A stretch of 64,000 bases of DNA, taken from NCBI GenBank assembly GCA_020055645.1, contig CM034547.1, positions 3,410,001 to 3,474,000 of the forward strand, in the 5' to 3' direction. The translations under genes and the position numbers were made by a program. The DNA comes from Tomocerus qinae (lineage: Eukaryota; Arthropoda; Collembola; Entomobryomorpha; Tomoceridae). Below, in pieces: positions 9,500 to 20,611 of this stretch. The notes below the pieces were generated by a model. That model saw only the letters and a program-made list of their open reading frames with translations, was not told the DNA's origin and did not search any database. Every line of letters starts with the position of its first letter. Within the stretch, counting starts at the first letter, position 1.

Positions 9500-12400
9500 A
9501 TGGCTGAATTTAGTATTGAAAACCTTACAAGTGTCGAAATCACTACTTCTAAAATAGAGAATGTAGAATGGAGCGAAGAAGTTGGAGAGGAAGAAGATTT
9601 TGAAGCTGGATTCCAATATTTAGAATCAGGAGCCCAAGAATATTCAGAAGTTGGGGAAGAAGAATATTTTGAGTCTGGCCCAGAATACTTTGAGGCTGGC
9701 CCGGAATATTTTAAGGCTGGTCCAGAGTATTTCGAAGACGCGTCAATAGAATATTTCGAATTTGGAAGCGGGAAAGATGTTGACGCTGAAGAATATTTTG
9801 AAGTTGCAGAAGATTATCTTGGAACGGAGGAAGAAGCGGGAGAAGCAGAAACTTTGCGGATAGAGGAATTGATAAAAGATGGCTGCCACCCGCATCACCC
9901 TCGTCACCAAAACAATATTAATACTCACCATCATCATCGTCACACGATAAAAAGTACAATTCTCGGGGGACTTCTTCGGAGACAGTACCGTGACGAAATC
10001 AAGGCCGTCCACACAATGAAAGAACTGACCAAAAGGGTCGGAGTTGAACACAAAAGCAACCAGACCAAGAGAGTCAATGCCCGGGATTTGGAAGATGAAA
10101 TGGCAGAAAACATGATGGTCAACCCGTGTGGTTGTGAACTCCAAGACAAAAAGATCAAACAAAAGTTAATTGGCGATAAGGAGGACGACGCCATGGGACA
10201 AGAAAACTCTCTCCTCAAGAGTTTGCGAGTAAATACTTTATAGAAAAACAATAATGGCGCAGATTTTTTTGCTGATTTCTGGAACTTGCGAGTCAGAAAG
10301 GCGTGCAAAAAGTTACGAACAAGGCTGCAGTCGGGGGTAGTTTGCGGGATGCGTGATCCCCCCGAAATCGTTCTTTTAGTCGAGAGCCTCGCCCTCAGAA
10401 AATTTTCTGGTTGCGGCTATTGCTATGATTCTACAAAAAATTTTTTTAAATTTAAAATGACAATTTTTAAAGTTTGTTATATTATCACATTCTAATCAAT
10501 TTTTATTTTTAAAAGAAAAAGCGACAGATTTTCAATTTTTTCGTCCTCATATTGCTGCTTTTTATATTCCTTCACGCTATAAAAAATTTATTCCTTCCGG
10601 GAAAAAAAGATTTCGGGCATCGCGCATATGCACTATAATTTATTGATTTGAATTTAAGGAGCATCCACCTTCGATTGTCTCTCAGTCAACGTACGTGAAG
10701 CATTTAGTAGAGCTGGTGTCAAATGAACTTGCAAGGGCAGGGTGCCCCCCGCCAAGTTTCACTCAGAAGAGGAAAGGGGTGGATCCTTTAAAACAGTCAA
10801 AGAAGGGAGATGGCCATGGACACCAACACAAAATGAACGACCCTGCATTGGACGACACGGTAATCAGAGAGCCTGAAGATAGGATGTTGGCGAGACTGAT
10901 GATCTACAGCAGAGCCTTCAGCGCTGTCATCCTCCACTTCTCCTCACTGAGGCCCATCCTGCTGGACATCAAAAGGAACTACGACTCCGTCCTGGCACTC
11001 AGAGATCGACAGATGACCGAACTCAGATTCATCAAAAGATCCATCGCCTACAAAGAACTCAGCATGGATGAGTACATGGCCGATCTTCGTGTTGAGGGAT
11101 ACGGCGAAAAGTCCGAGGTAACTTAAAATTCAACTGATTTTTACCGAGTTTTTATTTTGAGACTAGCAGTTAAAGAAAAAATGACCCCTCCACAATTAAA
11201 AACTATCTGGTTTTGCCGTATCTATCAGATTATTATTTTGATTATTAAGGAATCAGTATGCTTCCTGGGGAAGGAGTTGTGTATGTAAAATCACTTTTTA
11301 GTGCTTTTTACCATCAAAATTACAGTTTGGTAAAAATGCAAATTAAAAGTTGTAAAATGTAGCGATTAATTAGTACAGATACACAAAAGACACAATTACC
11401 GTATTAATTGAATTAATTCTCCGGGTTGTTATTGTTTCATTGGCCTTTGTTTAGCTCCTGAAAACGATGAAAATCGAGATAGTTAACCAGGTGGTGAATT
11501 ATTTCGATACGGAGAATTATTTTCCAAACAGCCAATTTGTGTTAAGTTATTACTTGTTGAAAATTAAAAAATGAGAAAGGGTTTAAAAATTCAATTGATT
11601 GTGTAAATGTCCATGGGTTCAGTGAGGTCTATAAGCATTTATTCGTCGTCTGAGGGCAATAGTTTGTCATCCTCATCAATTATTAGCTGACCAGTTTCTG
11701 GATATTGGGTGCTTTGTAGGAGAAGCTCTCTATCTTCACTACAGTCTTTTCCAACTTAGATTTTGATGGTGAATTATTTCGATACGGAGAATTATATTTC
11801 AAATAAAAAATAAATCGAAATAGTTACCCAGGGGAGAACTATTTCAATACGGAGAATTAATTCGATTAATACGGTAATTAGTTTTAATGTTCCATTTCTC
11901 TTAAATATATCAATATTTATATTTAAAGGTTCACTGAAAATAGTAGACAAATGTTTTTAAATAATATTTACTCATTTAGTACAGACAACCAACATTAAGG
12001 GTAACCGGTACATGGCCCCTGAATAAGCGAACTCATTTGTTTTTCTGCTTCAAATGATCATGCATAACTCAATAAATACTGCAAAATTCTTTGGTTCTTC
12101 TTTTCTCACGCCCTTTCTTGGGAAGTGGGTAAGTTTTTTTAGTCCAATACAATGCGTAGAAAGTTGTGAATTTGGCTGGTCGCAAAATAATATAATAAAA
12201 AACGTTGGTGGTTCCCTACCCATACCTTATTTAAGGGCTAACGCCAGGGTTCCCCTTCTTCCCTCCTATTGGGAAAAGGAATAACATTTTCAATTTCTTT
12301 TGTCCGCAGATGGAGAAAAAAACTTATGTTCTGCTCCGTCACATTGATAAGCAAGATGAAGTCATCAAAACCATGACTGAAATTTTAGGAAAGTAAGCGA

Positions 12401-13393
12401 CATTTATACTTGATCCACTTTGGTGAAATCTAATCTCGAGTTATATAAAGGATTGTATAAATATCATTAAAAATTTCAAAAGTTTCTGAAATAGAAAATA
12501 CCATGTTTTGCTCTATTCTATAATACATTTGAAGGTAAATTATTTTCGATTATTTTGAAATTCTAAATTGCTAAATTGTTTGATCGTCTCTCTTAGGTTG
12601 GAAGCCTCTCTAGAGGAAGAGCAGGAGCTGAGAAAGCAGACAGATGACCAGAAGAGATCACTTATCCAGGAAGTGAACGAGTTGAGAAGGAAAGTACAAA
12701 TGCCAGTTCGGACAGACGCCGTCGAGGAAGAAGTCACTGCAACGGATGAGATGAATGGAGATGAAGAAGCTCTCAATACAGATGACCCAGTCGTTCTCCG
12801 AACTGCTCTTCAGGCCTGCAGAAAAAACCTCAGCGATGCACAATCAAGGTAAAAGATTTACCGTAATTTAGTCACTGAAAACATTTATTTCAGAGAGCGC
12901 CTGCGACTATAAAAGCAGCTTTTATCCTACCACAGTCAGCTGATTCTTAGATTTTATTTTTCGTCTGCACCAATTCTTGATCTGCACTGTGTTCAAAATA
13001 ATATGTAGTTATACTTATGTTCTTGTTAAGTAATGGTGTAAAAACTTAAATGTTGTGGACAAATGACTTTAATAACCATAATTAAAATTCTTTTAATTGA
13101 ACAGGTTAACAATTGTCGAAGCGGACTACGCAGATGTAATTCCCCGTGCAGATTTCGATTCTTTGAAAGAGGTAATGAGTGAGTTGGAGAGTCGGCACTC
13201 CACTCTGCTCAATTCGTACAATGCTCTCACAGCACAAGAACGAAGTACCAAAGAACAAATTGATAAACTGATGGAAGAGCTGTATGGACACGAGGAGGAG
13301 GAGGAAGAGCAGGAAGAGGAGGAACAAGAGGATGAAGAAGACGAGGAGAATGAAAACGATGAAAATAATTCCGTTAAAATGGAACTATCTTAG
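9500..13393 (+). CDS. TSNAXIP1-like coiled-coil protein
   Basis: Exons 9500-10228, 10686-11117, 12310-12392, 12597-12848 and 13105-13393, all GT-AG with phases that close, give about 594 residues. Residues 1-130 are very acidic with repeats of the type EYFEAGP, followed by a His-rich patch. Exon 2 begins YVKHLVELVSNELARAG and contains ILHFSSLRPILLDIKRNYDS, like the N-terminal domain of translin-associated factor X-interacting protein 1. The last two exons are coiled coil, with ADYADVIPRADFDSL matching that family's conserved Y-x-D-V-x-P-R-x-D-F motif. The C-terminus is a Glu/Asp run. Vertebrate TSNAXIP1 is mainly testis/ciliary, so a sperm or cilium role is possible but inferred. The start is the first Met after a possible acceptor (CCAG) at 9495-9498, so an upstream non-coding exon may exist. 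A 36-nt in-frame extra exon at 11455-11490 is possible but unproven. Confidence 0.72.
11118..12309 (+). other. Intron of the TSNAXIP1-like gene with a short dispersed motif
   Basis: The motif GAATTATTTCGATACGGAGAA occurs at about 11495 and 11769 and in altered form at about 11837, with a partial inverted relative near 11405-11425. This suggests an old transposon or tandem remnant. The block at 11455-11490 could be a 12-codon exon (acceptor TTTAG, donor GTGGTG), but it overlaps this repetitive sequence. Confidence 0.45.
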
Positions 13394-14734
13394 TCTCGTT
13401 ATATCTGCACCACTTCAAAAATTTAATGCTTAAATTATATGTCACCATCTCACTCAACCACCAAGTTAAATCTTGATAATCAAATCTAAATTTCAGTAGT
13501 TGCAATACATTATCAAAAATACATGTACCTCAATTTCGGTTAAATTAACTACAAAATTTTTATAAATTGTATGACAATATTTAATTAATAATTGACCAAT
13601 AAGAAAATCATCAGAATATTATGTAATAGCTGACGTCATAACCACACACTTTTACGCGTTTTACGCGTTTACTTTTACGAATTAGGGGATGGGGAGGTCA
13701 TAGGTTGAAAGCTGTCGACTATGCCTCACACCACCTACGTGGGGAAGTGAGTAACTTTCGTTTTATGCATCATAGAAAGTCGCGTAACAGCTCATTTGAA
13801 ATAGGCAACCTTTTATGCAATAATCGGGACTGTAATTTCTTGTTTGGGCGACCAAATCATTTATTTTGGCGGATATAGCAGACATACAGCATTTTTTGCT
13901 ATAAACATTTTCTCTGGACGCCGGTATTTTGTTCTCCAAACACGAACAAAGTCCATTTTGGACGGAAATCTATGAAATGTTACTTCTGGATTTTTCTTTT
14001 TGTTAGCTTTGCAGCCATAAACTGCGACAGTTGGCATTTTGCTTTTAACTTTTTGTAAGGTAAAGTTATTTCTTTCGAAAATGGGAGACCATTCTTTGAA
14101 AAATAAGAAATTATTCTCTGTCTGTGCTGAATTTGAAACCTTGAGATATTTTTTAACTTTCCCTTTTACTATGGGGATCTGCCACAGGTTGGGTTCACAT
14201 CAAGGAAAATGTTGCCTCCCTGAAACTACATAACTCATACGACCGGCTGAACAGAGTTTGGCAATATAACCTTGATTTGATATGATATTATAAATAGTTT
14301 ATATAATATCTATTACATGATTATTCTAGCTTCGGATTCAGCTCAAATAATATTTAAATGCTACTCTGTAGTCGCAATATTACATAAAACATAATTACAT
14401 CAATTAGATTGAAGTGGACACTGGACATAATAAAAATATGAAACGAGATAACGTCAATAAGTACATTAGCAATACATACAATTTCAATTTCTACATACCG
14501 ATACTTGTAAATGTTGCACAATATCAGGCAGAATTGTTTTTAACGGCGACAGACCTGGCTAAGTATATCGAATGTTCTCAGGGAAAATTGTAGGGCATGT
14601 CACTTCACTTTAGTTATTCATAAAGGTACAGCATGCAATTTAACAAGGTATTTTGAAGGAATTATATTCGAAAGCATTTTAAGAACATTATTTCGAAAAA
14701 TTTTTGTTTTAGTAATTTAATTGCGCATTACAAA
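13394..14734. other. Intergenic region, nothing recognised
   Basis: A+T-rich sequence between the TSNAXIP1-like and acetyltransferase genes. A small cluster of TTTTACGCGTTT occurs at 13650-13675. No promoter, RNA gene or protein-like frame could be supported. Confidence 0.5.
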
Positions 14735-16333
14735 ATGGCATCAAAAACTCACCGGCCAGTTCCTCCCCTCCCGGACCTGAAAGAGTATGAACATTTGACT
14801 GAAAAACAACGTCAACTAGCGGGTTATCCGTACCGCAACTTAGATCCCGAATTAACGAAAGACAGAGCCCGGGCTAGGAGACTCTGTCGACAATATAATG
14901 AAACGAATGAGGATCAAGAAGAACTTCGCGAAAAAATTCTCAAGGAATTATTCCATCCGGATTGCGCCGACAAAAAGATAACCATCATTGAGCCTTCTTT
15001 CCGATGTGACTACGGATATAATATCACCGTCGGAAATAACCTACAGATGAATTTTGACTGTTGCTTTTTGGGTAAAATATTTTACGTTTGTGAAACATTT
15101 AAACAATTTTCAATTTAATAATGACAATAATTTCATTACTTTTTAACATAGTGTTATAAATTTAATTTTTAAAGTGTTTTAAATCTGAATTTTAAAAGAG
15201 TATTTAAAAAGTATTTTACCAATTCAACACTAAAGGTGACCATTTCCCTTACTAAATTCAGGTAGTACAAGGAGTACAACTAATACATGTTGCCTAATAT
15301 GCCTACTGACGGATTTGCCATTGCTATTGATCCCTCAACAAGGGTAATCACGTCAGCAGGCAAAGAAGCAATCTGAATTTTAATTTTGAATCTGAATTTT
15401 AAAGTATTTTGAATCTGAATTTTAAAGTATTTTAAATCTGAATTTTAAAAGTATTTTAAATCTGAATTTTAAAAGTATTTTAAATCTGAATTTTAAAAGT
15501 ATTTTAAATCTGAATTTTATAGTATTTTAAATCTGAATTTTAGAAGTATTTTAAATCTGAATTTTATAGTATTTTAAATCTGAATTTTATAGTATTTTAA
15601 ATCTGAATTTTATAGTATTTTAAATCTGAATTTTATAGTATTTTAAATCTGAATTTTATAGTATTTTAAATCTGAATTTTATAGTATTTTAAATCTGAAT
15701 TTTATAGTATTTTAAATCTGAATTTTATAGTATTTTAAATCTGAATTTTATAGTATTTTAAATCTGAATTTTAAAGTATTTTAAATCTGAATTTATAAGA
15801 AGTATTTTAAATCTGAATTTATAAGAATTATTTTAAATCTGAATTTATAAGAAGTATTTTAAATCTGAATTTATAAGAAGTATTTTAAATCTGAATTTAT
15901 AAGAAGTATTTTAAATCTGAATTTATAAGAAGTATTTTAAATCTGAATTTATAAGAAGTATTTTTAAAAGATAAAAAACTGAATTTAAATAGAATGTTTT
16001 TAAATTTTAGATTGCGCCCAAATCACAATTGGAGACAATTGTCTTGTGGCCCCTGGAGTGCATATTTACGCTGGGACTCATCCACTAGATGCAAAATACC
16101 GTCAAGATAACGAAGATTACAGGGAACTGGCATTTCCTGTCAAAGTTGGTGACAATGTCTGGATAGGAGGGCAATCAATTATTTGTCCCGGAGTGACCGT
16201 TGGTGACAATGTCGTCATTGGTGCGGGCAGCGTCGTTACTAAAAATGTACCCTCAAATGTTGTCGTGGCTGGAAATCCTGCTAAAATCATTCGCTATATG
16301 GAAGGGGCTGATATTCCCGCTATTGCCAGTTGA
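14735..16333 (+). CDS. Maltose/galactoside O-acetyltransferase-like enzyme (LbH family)
   Basis: Two exons, 14735-15071 and 16011-16333 (phase 1, GT-AG), give 219 residues, slightly longer than bacterial Maa/LacA (about 185-205). These enzymes move acetyl from acetyl-CoA to a sugar hydroxyl. Residues about 20-75 form the maltose-acetyltransferase helical domain ([14 protein letters not shown]...[10 protein letters not shown]). The rest is the left-handed beta-helix of hexapeptide repeats: [30 protein letters not shown], then [20 protein letters not shown] and [20 protein letters not shown], ending GNPAKIIR. The catalytic His of LacA corresponds to His136 in AGTHPLD. The splice join restores a perfect [11 protein letters not shown]. 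The family is mainly bacterial and fungal, so horizontal acquisition is plausible but not shown. The intron means it is not bacterial contamination. Confidence 0.9.
15370..15966. repeat. Minisatellite in the acetyltransferase intron (unit about 23-26 bp)
   Basis: About 24 copies of AATCTGAATTTTATAGTATTTTA-like units fill most of the 939-bp intron. Three subtypes stand in blocks: TTTTAAAAGTATTTTA (left), TTTTATAGTATTTTA (middle) and TTTATAAGAAGTATTTTA (right), a sign of local unit amplification. A lone unit also lies at about 15180-15200. Confidence 0.9.
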
Positions 16334-17800
16334 ATGAAGTCACAAATGTTAATTATTTATTTAATATTTAATTCCACAATTTCATATACCACATTTGAAA
16401 TCGGTTAAAATGAAACAACGCAACAACCAAGTCAACAAAATATCCGTATTTTTTAAAACTTTTCATGGGAAATTAAATTTGAATTTTGGCGAATGTCTGC
16501 TCCTTTCCCACATTTTGATACTCACATTTCCCAGTGGGAAATGCCCAACCAGTGGTATTTCTCAGTCGAAACCTTATTATTAAATGTGTTCGCGTCAGAA
16601 TTAAATCTGGTTGTGACCAATTTAATGAGTGACTGAGTGCATTTTATACTTTACTAGTGAACCCAGCAAAGGGAAAAACCTAGCACTCACGAAAAACCCA
16701 GTAATAAAAAAAATCCCAAAAAAATGATTGCTATTTGCCTTAGTAGCTTACTATGCTTATGACATAGCACACTGTCCTGAATGTTAAAATACCGCTATAA
16801 ATTTTCAAAATGCTGAAAACCATTGAGTCTGACGATAGGTATGTAAAAATGTTACTTCAAACCATTTCGAACCAGTCAAATGTTTTGGGGGCTCGTAACC
16901 CCCGTCTGGGGTTATCTCCGCCCTCTCTGATAGGAATTGATTCATATTGAAATTAAAGGTCATCCATAGTTACCCAAATATACTTGTCAAGTTTTATTTA
17001 AAAAGTCCCATTACTTTCTGACATATTTAATATCAAAATCAATTTTTTGGTACACATTTTCAAGAGAAACTGATTCTGAGCAGCATTTGTCCTGTAGCGT
17101 AAAATCAGTTTCGCAATTATTCACTTTCGTAAGTTTCGCAAAACAATCCAGGTCCACAATTTTTAAGTTGAGAAAGATACCTACCTTCACAGATGAATAA
17201 ACAATCAATACCCGAAAAGCAATACAAAACATGCATGTCTATTACAAACACAAAGCGAAATCAAAATCAAAGATGTTGTTAGTTTTGAAATAATCACACA
17301 CACCAGGACCAGATCTTAACACAGAAGTTGCATTTTGAAACTTGATGTTAGAAAAAGTATAGCATATATACGGACTTGCGCATTGCTCATTTTAGGGACA
17401 TCACCCAAATGTATTCACCCCCAAATTTCCAAAACCTTTTTGTCAGTCCTATAACCTATTCTAATACAACATAACCTAACCATGTATTAAGGTTTGGTTA
17501 ACCAATTTGGTTAACCAATTTGGGGTTCTCCCCTTCATGGGACCAGAATTGAACCTTCGAATAATTTTCTCGCTCTCTGTTTCCACAATCTTTAAAGTCA
17601 TCATCACCTAAATATTTAATTATCCAACTTTGACCTTTTAAGTTGGGGAATAGTTATTTAACATATACAATGCACAATAATTGCACAATGTGCACCTCCA
17701 TCTGTTTAATTTGTTATGGAATAATAATAATTCACATTTGATTAAAATCAGGGAAATAGGATTTATTCACACTTGGTATCAGGGAACAAAAAAGATACTC
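16334..17800. other. Intergenic region with dispersed repeat fragments
   Basis: At about 16655-16715 the sequence ACTAGTGAACCCAGCAAAGG plus CCTAGCACTCA is closely repeated at 26994-27045. At 17455-17535 a tract (CATAACCTAACCATGTATTA, CAATTTGGGGT) resembles 5465-5505, pointing to an old shared element. No gene was recognised. Confidence 0.5.
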
Positions 17801-17890
17801 TTTTTTTTACAGAAAAATACTCCGTTTTTACAGAAAAATACTCCGTTTTTACAAAAAAATACTCCGTTTTTAAAAAAAATACTCCGTTTT

Positions 17891-18952
17891 AGCTCGCCTG
17901 AATAGGCAGCTTATAGAATCGCACAGTCCGTCCGTTTACACGATAACTTTTGAAGACATTGATGGATTTCAACTAAACTTGGCAAAAACATTGCCTATGG
18001 ACCTGTGACAAAGCCTATTGAAAATGGGCCACATTGGTCCATAGGTTGCTGAGATGCCGCGCGCTCACTTTGTCTTCATTTTAATAGTCAAAATGAAAAT
18101 GTGACATTAAATGGACATTAAAAGTTCAAATGTGCTTCCTATGGATTGTTAGCGGGATAGTACAAAATATTAAATGCCGCTTCGACAAAATTCAAGATTT
18201 TATAATAAATTCAATAAAACTGGAAAATACCTATTATAGGACGAAAATAAATCTATTTCGCATTTATATGCAAATAGATAGTTAAATTTATATTTTTCGA
18301 ATTGCTTTCCATTATGATAGCCAACATTAATCAATTTTGATTTTCTGTTGATTTTCATACTCAACATTAATAAATTTTGATTTTCTGTTGCTTTTCATAG
18401 TCAACATGATTAAATTTTGATTTTCTGTTGCTTTTCATAGTCAACATTAATAAATTTTGATTTTCTGTTGCTTTTCATAGTCAACATTAATAAATTTTGA
18501 TTTTCTGTTGCTTTTCATAGTCAACATTAATCAATTTTGATTTTCTGTTGCTTTTCATACTCAACATTAATAAATTTTGATTTTCTGTTGCTTTTCATAG
18601 TCAACATCAATCAATTTTGATTTTCTGTTGATTTCCATATTCAACATTAATAAATTTTGATTTTCTATAGATTTTCATAGTCAACAATTATCTATTTTGA
18701 TTTTCTGTTGATTTTCATAGTCAACATTAATCTATTTTGATCTTCTGTTGATTTTCATTGTCAGGATTAATCTATTTTGAATTTCTGTTGATTTTCATAG
18801 TCAACGTTAATTTTGATTTTCTATTGACTTTGATGGTCAACATTCATACATTTTGACTTTGATACTCAATATTAACCAATAAATATGAAAATAAACCTGT
18901 TTCTATTATTCTATTAAAACTGTGTACACGGTCCCCTTCACTCAGGCGAGCT
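17891..18952 (+). mobile_element. Inverted-repeat element with AGCTCGCCTGA ends
   Basis: The left end AGCTCGCCTGA and right end TCAGGCGAGCT are exact inverted repeats. The left part contains CAGTCCGTCCG, ACACGATAACTTTTGAAGAC and ACTAAACTTGGCAAAAACAT, which recur at 38176-38290 (+), about 36880-37085 (-) and, degraded, at 8415-8500. The right half is a 40-bp tandem array. No transposase ORF was seen, so this is a non-autonomous family. Confidence 0.65.
18316..18850 (+). repeat. 40-bp tandem repeat inside the inverted-repeat element
   Basis: About 13 units of TCAACATTAATAAATTTTGA plus TTTTCTGTTGCTTTTCATAG. The period is exactly 40 bp in the centre and diverges to the right. It lies wholly within the element with AGCTCGCCTGA ends. 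Confidence 0.9.
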
Positions 18953-19030
18953 TCTGTTACGGCTTGCCGTAGGTTTTTACAAAAAAAATACTCCGTTTTT
19001 ACAAAAAAAATGCTCCTTTTTTACAAAAAA

Positions 19031-20611
19031 AATAACTTGGTCGGGCCAAGTTTTTGTGGAATTAAAATTAAATAAACTGCGATTAGGATCTAAAAGCAGA
19101 AACAAATCATAAAATACAAAAGGTTGAATTTCAATAATTTCAATCTGCTGTCGTGAATAGTTGTGCATAAAATGTGATGATGTAATGCTGCCAAGAGTGT
19201 AGGATAACAACTGTACATATATGTGTGCATATAACAACTGTGTATGTAGAGATTTGTAATGCGCGTTGCTGTTATTTATGATATTGAATGGCACACGTTT
19301 CGTATGATGACTTCCATTTATCTCTTTCGGTCTTTGTCCGCCTAGAAAAAGCCATCTCATCACTTCACTTTCATTTCGTAAAACACGATCTGCTTCATTC
19401 TTGTCACAACTCATTTACTCCTCTAGTTCGCTTATCTGACGACCAAATTGCACAACCACCGAAGGAACAAACATTATTTTCGCGAACTGTTATAACTACA
19501 GGGTGTCTATTCTAAATTAACAACTCCTTTCATAGTCAAAAATAATATTAGATGAAACATCTGATGCTGTTACTCTGGATAAATAGAAAGAGAACGCCTA
19601 TTCACCGATTTCTATACTCCCTGGCTTTCATCTAAATTTTTCTTGAATAATCTGGAGAAAATGCAGATGATAAGAGACTGGATATTGTGGCAGAACCAAG
19701 ATGGGCAGGACAGACTTTATCTCTAAAGATTAAGGATGTATAGAGGGATGGGCTTTACTGGCTGAAGGCCCCCCCCCCCCGAAATCCAAGAAAAAGGGAA
19801 TTTTTTCTCAAAATAGCATTTCTGACTCATTTCAGGAAAAAATTGCCAAAATTTTACGCGCTAAACGTGCTTGCTACCTGATGATAGTTAAGTCAATGAT
19901 AAAAAGAATCGAAATATCAATGGATGTTGCAAATCTTCTATACATTTGCTTTGGCTGAGAAATCAAAAATTAGGATAATATTCCCATTTCCAAAAGGAAA
20001 TGGCTCATTTGAGTGAAACGTCTAAAAATTAGTCTTCCCATTAATCCCATTTCCCGGTGTCCAACTAAATTTGGTGGGGAATATTCGAAAATATTGGTGT
20101 GAGAGTGATGTAGAATATACTCTGCACTAGGTATAGGACTATAATGTCGTAAAATGTATCACTTGTGTACAGTAATTTGCTGCTCACCCCAATTGGACAA
20201 AATGGCTAAAATAGTCACAGAAGGGCAATTTCAGCCAATCCCTGAGTTTAAACCATAATTTGTCATTATTGTGGCTAACCATTTTGGGAATTTTAACCAT
20301 TACTGTCGAATAAAATGGAGCAATGCTTCCTCCTCAATAATCGTGGTAATTTTCAATGTACAGTTAGTTCCTAATTTTCGAAACAAAGACAGCAGAAATT
20401 ACCTAACAAGATAAGAAACATATTTCAGTGATTATTTTAGCAATAAACAGGGTTATAGAAATAGAAATATGGGTTCGCCGCCTTCAAAAAGAAGCAAATT
20501 TTAGAATCAAAATGCAAAAACAATTTTACGCGAAAATAGTCTAGTGTGGATTTTGGCAAGCCCCCTCTGATTTGCTGGCTACGGCCCTGGCAATAACATT
20601 TTAGCGATTTA
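19031..20611. other. Intergenic region with a C-run dispersed repeat
   Basis: At 19765-19880 a block with a run of C followed by GAAATCCAAGAAAAAGGGAA and TTTTTTCTCAAAATA matches 27175-27225; a related block is at 43645-43755. A piece with GCCCCCTCTGATTTGCTGGC precedes the next element. No gene was recognised. Confidence 0.5.

Larger units (their letters stand above)
17801..19030. repeat. 21-bp minisatellite split by an inserted element
   Basis: Units of the type ACAGAAAAATACTCCGTTTTT occur about four times at 17806-17890. They resume, with ACAAAAAAAATACTCCGTTTTT variants, about three times at 18973-19030. The intervening 17891-18952 is a separate repeat element, so the array was probably interrupted by its insertion. 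Confidence 0.7.

Noticed and set aside
11455-11490. 36-nt in-frame microexon in the TSNAXIP1-like gene
   Set aside because: The splice sites and phase would fit, but the sequence overlaps a short dispersed motif and the gene closes without it. I left it out of the model.
14735-16333. Acetyltransferase as bacterial contamination
   Set aside because: It is split by a GT-AG intron, the join restores the conserved motif exactly, and it stands between animal genes on the same strand.
18977-19414. 145-codon - strand frame
   Set aside because: The C-terminus reads through the AAATACTCCG minisatellite and the rest has no recognisable family or promoter.
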